From Thermoplasmata archaeon (lineage in GTDB: Archaea; Thermoplasmatota; Thermoplasmata; Lutacidiplasmatales; UBA184), in assembly GCA_021817605.1 (NCBI GenBank), contig JAKAUN010000002.1, forward strand, positions 129,676 through 193,675: a stretch of DNA of 64,000 nucleotides. The letters run 5' to 3'. The notes beneath the pieces are model-generated. The model searched no databases, was not told the DNA's origin, and saw only the letters and a program-made list of their open reading frames with translations. How positions within the stretch are numbered: the first letter of the stretch is position 1; the number at the start of each line of letters is the position of its first letter. The position numbers were made by a program, and so were the translations under genes. Below are positions 57,764 through 64,000 of this stretch, piece by piece.

Positions 57764-58714
57764 CTACGCGGCGCTCGGCGGGTGGCTGAGCAGCGCGAGG
57801 TCGGCGCGGACCGCCGCGACGCTCGCCCGGAACGCCTCGTGCTCCTCGGGGTTGAGGTCGACCTCTACGACCTTCTCGATCCCCCCGCGGCCGATGACGA
57901 CGGGAACGCCGATGTAGATGTCCCGCTCGCCGAACTCTCCCCCGAGGTAGGCCGTCGCCGAGAGCAGCCGGTGCTCGTCGCGCGCGACGGCCCGGACGAG
58001 CTCGGCCTGCGTCGCCGACGGGGCGAAGTAGGCGCTGCCGGCCTTGAGCAGGTTGACGATCTCCCCTCCGCCCTGCCGGGTGCGCTCGACGATCTTGTCG
58101 AGGCGCTCCTTCGGAAGGAGCCGCGTGAGCGGCACTCCCGAGACGCTCGTGTGGGAGAGGATGGGCACCATCGTGTCGCCGTGGGTGCCGAGGACGAACC
58201 CCGTGACATCCCGCGGGGCCACGGAGAGCGCCTCGGCGACGAACCAGCGGAACCGGGCCGTGTCGAGGGTCCCGGACTCGCCGAAGACCCGGGCCGCAGG
58301 CAGCCCGCTGGTCTCCCGGAAGCTTTGCGCCATCACGTCCACCGGGTTGGTGACGACCAGGCAGACCGCCCCCGGGGCCTTCGCCTTGACCGCGAGCGCG
58401 TGCTCGCGGACGATCGCGGCGTTCTTGCTCAGCAGGTCCGAGCGGCTCATCCCCGGCTTGCGGGCGAGCCCCGCGGTCTCGACGACGATCTCGGCGCCCG
58501 CGATGGCGTCCAGGGAGGTGGCTCCCGTCACGCGCGTGGAGAAGCCGAGCACGGGCGCCGACTCTTGGATGTCGAGCGCCTTGCCCTGCGGCAGGCCGTC
58601 GACGATATCGACGAGCACGACCTCGCGCGCAAGGTCGGCCTCGGCGAGCCGCTGGGCGAGGGATCCTCCGACATTGCCCGCGCCGAGCACCGCGATCTTG
58701 CCCAGGAGTCCCAT
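57764..58714 (-). CDS. mdh: Malate dehydrogenase (LDH/MDH family)
   Basis: NAD(P)-dependent malate/oxaloacetate conversion; 316 residues. IAVLGAGNVGGSLAQRLAE is the nucleotide fold, VETAGLARKPGMSRSDLLSKNA includes the substrate-specificity Arg (MDH-type, not LDH Gln), VTNPVDVMA, then GESGTLDTARFRWF and GFVLGTHGDTMVPI with the catalytic His. The MDH2-like, LDH-related subtype is typical of archaea. Confidence 0.93.
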   Translation of the reverse strand: MGLLGKIAVLGAGNVGGSLAQRLAEADLAREVVLVDIVDGLPQGKALDIQESAPVLGFSTRVTGATSLDAIAGAEIVVETAGLARKPGMSRSDLLSKNAAIVREHALAVKAKAPGAVCLVVTNPVDVMAQSFRETSGLPAARVFGESGTLDTARFRWFVAEALSVAPRDVTGFVLGTHGDTMVPILSHTSVSGVPLTRLLPKERLDKIVERTRQGGGEIVNLLKAGSAYFAPSATQAELVRAVARDEHRLLSATAYLGGEFGERDIYIGVPVVIGRGGIEKVVEVDLNPEEHEAFRASVAAVRADLALLSHPPSAA

Positions 58715-58819
58715 GGTGAACCTCGTCGACGGCAGACGAGCACCCGGGCTTAACGTTGGGGGAGCGCGACGACCCCTGCGGCGAAAGCTTCTTTGGCGGA
58801 CGGGCCCGTCGTGGCCCGG

Positions 58820-59065
58820 ATGGCCAGCGTGGATTCGGCGCTCGCCGGCGTCCAGGAGCGCGACAAGTGGCGACGCCGGCTCGAGGTCCTCGAGCGGTCG
58901 CTGGGCGAGCTCGTCGAGCGTCGCCGACGGCTCGAGCTTAGGCTACGCAGGGTACGGCGCGAGCTCGTGAAGCTCGAGCAGACCTCCCGCGAGTATGTCG
59001 ACGTGCCGGGTCGGACGCATTTTCCGGAGGTGGCCCGTGTCCCGCGCGGACCGATTTTACGTTAG
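58820..59065 (+). CDS. Small coiled-coil protein 1
   Basis: About 81 residues from ATG 58820 (a TTG at 58793 and GTG at 58811 are alternatives). It is almost one continuous charged coiled coil (RDKWRRRLEVLERSLGELVERRRRLELRLRRVRRELVKLEQ) followed by a short Pro-containing tail. No family recognised. Overlaps the next small gene by 29 bases in another frame. Confidence 0.5.
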   Translation: MASVDSALAGVQERDKWRRRLEVLERSLGELVERRRRLELRLRRVRRELVKLEQTSREYVDVPGRTHFPEVARVPRGPILR

Positions 59066-59261
59066 GATCGAGTCGCTCAAGTCGACGCAGCGCGACCTCG
59101 TGGGGGAGCTCGCCCGCGTGCGACGCGAGGAGGAGTACCTGAGGCTCAAGCTGCGCCAGGCCAAGGAGCAGGTCCGCTACTACGAGGAGCTGCTCGCTCT
59201 GCTGCGACGCGACCTCGGGAGGACCCCCGGGCTCACCAATCTGCTCCGCCGTCTCGGCTGA
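59037..59261 (+). CDS. Small coiled-coil protein 2
   Basis: 74 residues from the GTG at 59037. Coiled coil (YVRIESLKSTQRDLVGELARVRREEEYLRLKLRQAKEQVRYYEELLALLRRDLG) then a short helix (LTNLLRRLG). Followed 16 bases later by panE. Pairing with protein 1 as a heterodimer is plausible but unproven. Confidence 0.5.
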   Translation: MSRADRFYVRIESLKSTQRDLVGELARVRREEEYLRLKLRQAKEQVRYYEELLALLRRDLGRTPGLTNLLRRLG

Positions 59262-59277
59262 GCCAGGGCGACCGTCC

Positions 59278-60228
59278 GTGCAGGTCGTCGTGGTCGGAGC
59301 CGGCGCCGTCGGCAGCGTCGTCGCCGCCCGGCTCTGCGCCGCAGGACACTCGGTGCTGCTTATCGGGCGAGGGGCCTCCGTCCGGGCGATCGACGAGCAC
59401 GGGCTCATCGTGGAAGGGACCGGCGGAGGCACCTACCGGCCGCAGGCGCGGACCGAACTCCTCCCCCGGCAGCCGCTGGACGCGGCGATCCTGGCGACGA
59501 AGACCTTCGACCTCGCGGCCGCCGCGGAGGCGCTCGGCCGAGCCCACTCTCCGCTCCCTACGCTGCTCGTGCAGAACGGCCTCGGGGTCGAGGAGATCGC
59601 GCTCGGCGCGCTCGGCGACGCGGGCTGGTCCCGACCCGAGGAATGGGTCGTGCGTGCCGTCCAATCGATCCCGGCAACGCTCCTCGGACCCGGGGTCGTC
59701 CGAGCGACAGGGATCGGCGAGGTCATCCTGCCGGATCCCGGCGCCCCGCCCCCCGCTCGGGAGGCGGTCGAGACGTTCCTAGTGCTCCTGCGGAGCACCG
59801 GTGTGCCTCTGCGGACCTCCGGCGGGCTCGCCCGGGAGGTCTGGCGCAAGGCGCTGGTGAACGCCGCGATCAATCCCGTGACCGCGGTCCACGGGGTCGT
59901 CAACGGGAGGCTGCTCGAAAGCCCGTTGCGGGAGGAGGCCCTCTGCCTCCTCGAGGAGGCGCGCCGCGTGGCGGAGGTCTCGGGCCACGTGTTCCCGCCC
60001 GAGGAGGCCCTCGCCGACTTCGAGCGGGTCGTGCGGGCCTCGGCCACGAACCGCTCGAGCATGCTCCAGGACGTCGAACGGGGACGGCCCACCGAGATCG
60101 ATGCGATCTCGGGAGAGCTCCTCGCCCGGGGAGAGCGGCGCGGCCTCGAGCTCCCGGCCACCCGGGCGGCGATCGCGGCGGTGCGCTCGCGGCTCCGGGG
60201 CGGGCCCGGCGGCCCCAAACCCCTTTAG
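59278..60228 (+). CDS. panE: 2-dehydropantoate 2-reductase (ketopantoate reductase)
   Basis: NADPH-dependent step to pantoate for CoA synthesis; 316 residues from a GTG. VVVVGAGAVGSVVAARLCAAGHSV is the nucleotide fold, ILATKTFDLAAAAEAL and LLVQNGLGVEEIAL follow, EVWRKALVNAAINPVTAVHGV carries the catalytic Lys and Asn, and SSMLQDVERGRPTEIDAISGEL the C-terminal substrate motif. Confidence 0.92.
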   Translation: MQVVVVGAGAVGSVVAARLCAAGHSVLLIGRGASVRAIDEHGLIVEGTGGGTYRPQARTELLPRQPLDAAILATKTFDLAAAAEALGRAHSPLPTLLVQNGLGVEEIALGALGDAGWSRPEEWVVRAVQSIPATLLGPGVVRATGIGEVILPDPGAPPPAREAVETFLVLLRSTGVPLRTSGGLAREVWRKALVNAAINPVTAVHGVVNGRLLESPLREEALCLLEEARRVAEVSGHVFPPEEALADFERVVRASATNRSSMLQDVERGRPTEIDAISGELLARGERRGLELPATRAAIAAVRSRLRGGPGGPKPL

Positions 60229-60253
60229 TTCGGCCGCGGGCTCGCCAGGCCGG

Positions 60254-61435
60254 ATGGGCGCCAAGCGGGGGATCGGCTCGGCCCCGGTGAAGGGCCGAAG
60301 GGTCCTCGTGCGGGTCGATTTCAATGTCCCGCTGGACGAGCACGGCGCGGTCGCCGACGACCGCCGGATCGTGGAGGCGCTCCCGACCCTCGATCACCTG
60401 CGCACCGCCGGGGCCCGTACGATCCTCCTGTCGCATCTCGGCCGTCCCGACGGGAAACGGGACCCGCGCCTCTCGCTGCGACCGGTCGCCCGGCGGCTGG
60501 GCACGCTGCTCGGTCAGACGGTCCTCTTCGCGGACGACATTGTCGGCGTGAAGGCCCTCGAGTCGGTCGCCCGGCTGAAGAACGGGGAGTTCCTCCTGCT
60601 CGAGAACCTCCGCTTTAACCCCGGCGAGGAGGCGAACGATCCGGGGTTCGCTCAGGAGCTCGTCCGGCTCGGCGAGCTGTTCGTCGAGGACGCCTTCGGC
60701 AGCGTGCATCGGGCGCATGCCTCCACGGTCGGGGTCCCCCGATGCCTCCCGTCGTTCGCCGGCCTCCTGGTCGAGCGCGAGGTCCGCGAGCTCTCGCGCC
60801 TTGTCGGGAGGGTGGAGCGACCCTACGCGGTGCTGGTCGGTGGGGCGAAGGTCGCCGACAAGCTCCCGCTCCTTGCGAGCTTCCTCGGCCGCGCCGACCG
60901 CCTCGTCATCGGCGGGGCGCTCTCGTTCCCGTTCCTTCGGGCCGCCGGCGCCTCGCTCGGGGCGACCGCTGTCGAAGCCGACCTCGGCCCGGTTGCGGAG
61001 GAGTTCCTCCGGCGCTCGGAAGAGGCCGGCACGGAGGTCGTCCTCCCCGAGGACCTCGTGGTAGAGCTGCCCGGCGTCGCTGAGCCCGTCACGTGCCTCC
61101 TAAGCGCGGTCCCGGCCGACGGGCTCGCTCGGGACATCGGCCCGGCGAGCCGCGCTCGGTTCTCGGAGGCGCTACGCGGGACGCGGACGGTCTTCTGGAA
61201 CGGTCCGCTCGGCCTCGCCGAGGACCCGCGGTTCGCCGTGGGGACCGCCGAGGTCCTTCGTACCCTCGGGACGGTCCCGGGCTACCACGTGGCGGCGGGA
61301 GGGGACTCGGCCCGAGTCGTCGCGGCGCTGGGCGTTAGCGGCTCGTTCCAGTTCGTCTCGACCGGCGGCGGTGCGGCGCTAGAGTTCGTCCAGGGGCTCG
61401 AGCTCCCCGGCCTCTCGGTGCTCCCCGACGCGTAG
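60254..61435 (+). CDS. pgk: Phosphoglycerate kinase
   Basis: Glycolysis/gluconeogenesis enzyme; 393 residues from the ATG at 60254. Motifs: RVLVRVDFNVPLDEHG, TILLSHLGRPDG, FLLLENLRFNPGEEAND, VEDAFGSVHRAHASTVG, AVLVGGAKVADKLPLL, TVFWNGPLGLAEDP and FVSTGGGAALEFVQG (nucleotide loop). CTTTAGTT at 60223-60230 is about 25 bases upstream, a leaderless promoter. The 3' end overlaps the convergent cutA frame by 101 bases. Confidence 0.95.
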   Translation: MGAKRGIGSAPVKGRRVLVRVDFNVPLDEHGAVADDRRIVEALPTLDHLRTAGARTILLSHLGRPDGKRDPRLSLRPVARRLGTLLGQTVLFADDIVGVKALESVARLKNGEFLLLENLRFNPGEEANDPGFAQELVRLGELFVEDAFGSVHRAHASTVGVPRCLPSFAGLLVEREVRELSRLVGRVERPYAVLVGGAKVADKLPLLASFLGRADRLVIGGALSFPFLRAAGASLGATAVEADLGPVAEEFLRRSEEAGTEVVLPEDLVVELPGVAEPVTCLLSAVPADGLARDIGPASRARFSEALRGTRTVFWNGPLGLAEDPRFAVGTAEVLRTLGTVPGYHVAAGGDSARVVAALGVSGSFQFVSTGGGAALEFVQGLELPGLSVLPDA

Positions 61436-61769
61436 GGAGCCTCTCGGGCGGCTCGAGCGAGCTCGGGTCGAGCGTTCTCACCAGGTAGGCGAGGTAGCCC
61501 GGCGCGACCCGTCCCACGTCGAGCTCCGCCACCTCCGGCACGTCGTACGGATGCGTCGCGAGGAGGTGGTCGAAGAGCGCACCGACCCGCTTCGGGACGG
61601 TCTTGAACAGCACGAGCCACTCGTCCGCGGTCTCGATCGCCGCGTTCCACCAGTAGCGCGAGGCGACCGGCAGGAGGCTCGCGCACGCCACGAGCTTTCG
61701 GTCGAGGGTGCTCCGGACCGCGGTCTCGGCCGCCTCGCGCGACGGGTAGGCGCTGAGCACCAGCCGCAT
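61335..61769 (-). CDS. cutA: Divalent cation tolerance protein CutA
   Basis: Trimeric ferredoxin-like protein; role in metal tolerance is unclear. 144 residues from ATG 61769. Core: MRLVLSAYPSREAAETAVRS, LVACASLLPVASRYWWNAAIETADEWLVLFKT, LATHPYDVPEVAELDVGRVAPGYLAYL. The family usually ends there (about 105 residues); here a 40-residue Arg/Pro-rich tail follows because the next stop lies within pgk. Confidence 0.88.
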   Translation of the reverse strand: MRLVLSAYPSREAAETAVRSTLDRKLVACASLLPVASRYWWNAAIETADEWLVLFKTVPKRVGALFDHLLATHPYDVPEVAELDVGRVAPGYLAYLVRTLDPSSLEPPERLPTRRGAPRGRGARAPGRTLAPHRRRSRRTGTSR

Positions 61770-61807
61770 CGGGCCGGGCGGACGCGCCGGCACCGGAGGA
61801 GGGGGGC

Positions 61808-63319
61808 TCACGCCGCCGACCCCGAGAGCGCTGCCCGCCGGCTCGAGCAGTCGAGGGTGAGCGTCTCGAGCGAGCGAAGGTCGACGATCGCCGCCCGGCA
61901 CGGGGCCGGGGTGATGTTGCGCATCCGCTGGTACTGGGTCTCGCCCTGCCAGGTCGACGCGTTCACCAGAAGGACGTCGCGGTAGCGGTCAACGCCGTAG
62001 GTGTGCAGGTGCCCCGTGACGAAGATGTCCGGGACCGGGTCGATGATGAGCCCGTCGCGGACGGCCGGGGCGAGCGGCGTGCGGTTGCCGTAGATCGGGG
62101 CGAGGTGGCGCATCTGGAGCATCCGGCGCATCACCTCGGTCGGGCGGGAGTAGGAGGCGTTCGGGATCGCGGGGATGAGGTCGTCGAACCCCCGGCCGTG
62201 GTAGGCGGCGACGACGACCCCGCCGAGGGAGAAGGTCGACGGGTTGGCGAGGAGTCGGACGTTGGGAGGCAGCGGTTTGGCCAGGTTCGGCGGGAGGGGC
62301 GGCTGCGGCTCGGCCGGCGAGACCGCGTCGTGGTTGCCCGGCACCGCCACGATAGTCAGCCGCTCGGGCAGCTCCCGGAGCCTCCGGCCGAGCTCGGCAT
62401 ACTGCTCGACGACGTCCGAGATAGCCACGTCCCGCTCCTGGCGCGGGTAGATCCCGATCCCGTCGACCAGGTCGCCGGCGATGACCGCGAAATCGATCGA
62501 GCGCGCAAGCTCGGGGTTCTGACCCCGCCCCGCGAGGAACTCGGCGAGGCACGACCACTCCTCCGCGAGGAACGCGCGGCTTCCCACGTGGAGATCGGAG
62601 AGCAATATCGCCCGACGTGTCCGATCGGACCGGCCCACGTTGCGCGTCACGGCCACGTCCGGCCGCTCGATCGATTGGACCAGCGGGAGGCGGTCGCGGT
62701 CCCGGCCGAGCCGCAGCTTGACTCCGACCACCTCGTCCAGGACGAACGGGACCTTGAGCGCGGGGGACCCTTTGAGGACGAGCACGTCCAGCGAGGCGGT
62801 CTCGTCGTCCAGCGTGACGATCGTGTGGTGGCTCACGGAGGTCTCGCGGACCTGACGGACCATGCCGAGCACGCTGGCCGTCCCCTCGGCGCCGCGCAGG
62901 TCACGGATCGAACGCGGGTTGACGAGCGTGGACCGCCCGCGGAGCAGCCGGCTCAGGTCGCGGAAGCGCGCGCCGAAGAGACGGGAGTAGCCCGCCAGAG
63001 GCGGACCCGCCGGCGGCGGCCCCGCGAAGCCTTCGCGGACGACGGCGAAGTCCGGTAGCGCCTCCGCGGGGGCGCCGGCAGGGCCGGAAGAGGTCGGGAC
63101 CGGCCGACGAGCAGCGCGGGAGACCGTCCGCTCCTCGATCGCGGTCCGGACCATCGCCTCGGTGACGAACGGGGAATCCTCCTCCGCCCGCTCGACCACG
63201 TCCCGGGAGAGGACCAGCGGCTGGGGAAAGTCGAGCAGCAGGCGCAACGCACCCGCCTCCACGAGCTTGTGGTGCTCCTCGAAGTACGCGACCAGGTGCT
63301 CCCTGAGGCCCGAGGCCAC
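61808..63319 (-). CDS. polD1: DNA polymerase D small subunit (DP1)
   Basis: Proofreading 3'-5' exonuclease subunit of archaeal PolD; 503 residues. The GTG at 63319 is preferred because GGGGAGG lies five bases before it. An OB domain in the middle (VRQVRETSVSHHTIVTLDDETASLDVLV) is followed by the metallophosphatase core: LLSDLHVGSRAFL, VIAGDLVDGIG, VAVPGNHDAVSP, AAYHGRGFDDLIP and FVTGHLHTYGVDRYR, with all metal ligands present. The large subunit DP2 is not in the window. Confidence 0.94.
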   Translation of the reverse strand: MASGLREHLVAYFEEHHKLVEAGALRLLLDFPQPLVLSRDVVERAEEDSPFVTEAMVRTAIEERTVSRAARRPVPTSSGPAGAPAEALPDFAVVREGFAGPPPAGPPLAGYSRLFGARFRDLSRLLRGRSTLVNPRSIRDLRGAEGTASVLGMVRQVRETSVSHHTIVTLDDETASLDVLVLKGSPALKVPFVLDEVVGVKLRLGRDRDRLPLVQSIERPDVAVTRNVGRSDRTRRAILLSDLHVGSRAFLAEEWSCLAEFLAGRGQNPELARSIDFAVIAGDLVDGIGIYPRQERDVAISDVVEQYAELGRRLRELPERLTIVAVPGNHDAVSPAEPQPPLPPNLAKPLPPNVRLLANPSTFSLGGVVVAAYHGRGFDDLIPAIPNASYSRPTEVMRRMLQMRHLAPIYGNRTPLAPAVRDGLIIDPVPDIFVTGHLHTYGVDRYRDVLLVNASTWQGETQYQRMRNITPAPCRAAIVDLRSLETLTLDCSSRRAALSGSAA

Positions 63320-63471
63320 GCTTCCTCCCCGCGGCCCCGCCAGCGCGCGGCCCTCGCGGACCGTTTCCCAGCAGGGTCGGCCGCCCAAGGCGACCGTCGT
63401 TATTTCAACTCTCGGGCGCGAGTCCGGGGGGACGCGGCCCGTACGCCCGCGAAGGGCGTCGGTCGGACGAG

Positions 63472-64000
63472 CTACCGGTACGACTCCTTGGCGTAGGAGC
63501 TTCCCTTCGGGTACTTCTCCTTGAGGTGCGCGATGAACGCCTCGGGCTTGCGCTCGAGGTGCGCGGCGTACCACTGGATGACGACGTCCTTGAGGATCCG
63601 GTGGAGCTCACGGACCTGGACCTCGTGCTCGGCAGCGTCGTAGAGGACGGCCTGGCTCATCATCCGCATCCATCCCGAGTAGCGGTGGTAGCTCTCCCCG
63701 TCGCACCACTCGAAGATCCCGCGGAGACGGGAGGCCCCCTCGGGGGTCCGGTAGTACCAGAACCTCAGCGTGAAGCCGAGCCAGCCGGGGGCGCGGTCGC
63801 CGAGCTCGATGGTCTTGACCGCCCCGAAGTCGAAGTTCTCCTTGAACGTCCACTTGGTCGGGTACTCGGCGAACGTGGCGAACAGCGAGTGGGACGGGTC
63901 GAGGGCGAGGTGCACCCCGGATTCCTCGAACTGGTTGTGGACCTCCCAGAAGTCCTGGAGCAGCCGTCGGTTGAGCTCGGTGCGCCGGCTGAGGTCCTCC
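63472..64000 (-). CDS. Conserved-looking unknown protein, C-terminal part
   Basis: Open to the right edge, so the start is outside. The visible 175 residues begin EDLSRRTELNRRLLQDFWEVHNQFEESG and are rich in aromatic residues (PTKWTFKENFDFG, FTLRFWYYRTPEG, GIFEWCDGESYHRYSGWMRMMSQAVLYDAAEHEV), ending in a helical basic stretch (KPEAFIAHLKEKYPKGSSYAKESYR). No family recognised. Divergently placed genes in this run (PolD small subunit next) give no functional clue. Confidence 0.65.
   Translation of the reverse strand, partial: EDLSRRTELNRRLLQDFWEVHNQFEESGVHLALDPSHSLFATFAEYPTKWTFKENFDFGAVKTIELGDRAPGWLGFTLRFWYYRTPEGASRLRGIFEWCDGESYHRYSGWMRMMSQAVLYDAAEHEVQVRELHRILKDVVIQWYAAHLERKPEAFIAHLKEKYPKGSSYAKESYR

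Noticed and set aside
1-64000. CRISPR arrays, insertion sequences or prophage
   Set aside because: No regularly spaced repeats, transposase motifs, terminal inverted repeats or phage structural genes were seen.

Overview
This window comes from an aerobic, very GC-rich archaeon (roughly 70% GC by eye), most likely a member of the Thermoplasmatota or a related euryarchaeal lineage. The information-processing genes are archaeal: proteasome alpha subunit, exosome Rrp4/Rrp41/Rrp42, L37Ae, RpoP, RadB, aEF-2, S7, S12, family B DNA polymerase, PolD small subunit, XPD helicase, SRP19, S8e and SBDS. Having both PolB and PolD together with RadB argues for the euryarchaeal side. Many genes start about 25-40 bases downstream of a TATA-like element, and leaderless or short-leader mRNAs look common. 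The order-level assignment is inference.

Layout. Positions 1-6290 hold a DUF255 fragment, then a plus-strand superoperon for protein and RNA turnover (psmA, SBDS, rrp4-rrp41-rrp42, rpl37ae, rpoP), followed by radB and an O6-alkylguanine alkyltransferase. Positions 6425-9737 are the minus-strand rps12-rps7-aEF-2 operon, divergent from a uracil-DNA glycosylase/PolB pair (9815-12953). From 12937 to 38267 is a mosaic of metabolic and housekeeping genes: purM/pyrC, DedA, a polysaccharide flippase, a 2-oxoacid:ferredoxin oxidoreductase, molybdopterin synthase, ADP-forming acyl-CoA synthetase, Mrp ATPase, GPN GTPase, SRP19, S8e, an Entner-Doudoroff pair (glucose dehydrogenase plus aldolase), RNase HII, pyruvoyl arginine decarboxylase, hexuloisomerase and several methyltransferases. 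A tRNA-Pro(GGG) lies at 38672-38746.

Positions 39829-52691 are the most interesting part, a complete aerobic electron-transport locus. One long minus-strand operon appears to run tatA-tatC-tatA2-small membrane protein-Rieske-cytochrome b-two small membrane proteins-coxA-ctaA-ctaB. Divergent or neighbouring genes encode a split cytochrome oxidase subunit II (two overlapping ORFs), two membrane-anchored blue-copper proteins and an unknown multi-helix membrane protein. No c-type cytochrome gene is visible here, so the cupredoxins are the likely carriers between the Rieske/cyt b complex and the CuA oxidase. Three promoters in this locus share the exact element GTAC-N5-CCATATC (minus-strand reading), which suggests a dedicated respiratory regulon. 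An AbrB/PhoU-type regulator with a palindrome between its own TATA box and start lies inside the locus.

Positions 52709-55112 hold a heptose-phosphate cassette (hddA-gmhA plus a CBS/ParB-fold protein), probably for surface glycans. Positions 55209-64000 carry XPD, an orphan FixX-type ferredoxin, malate dehydrogenase, two tiny coiled-coil proteins, ketopantoate reductase, phosphoglycerate kinase, CutA, the PolD small subunit and a truncated unknown gene. I saw no insertion sequence, prophage or CRISPR array.
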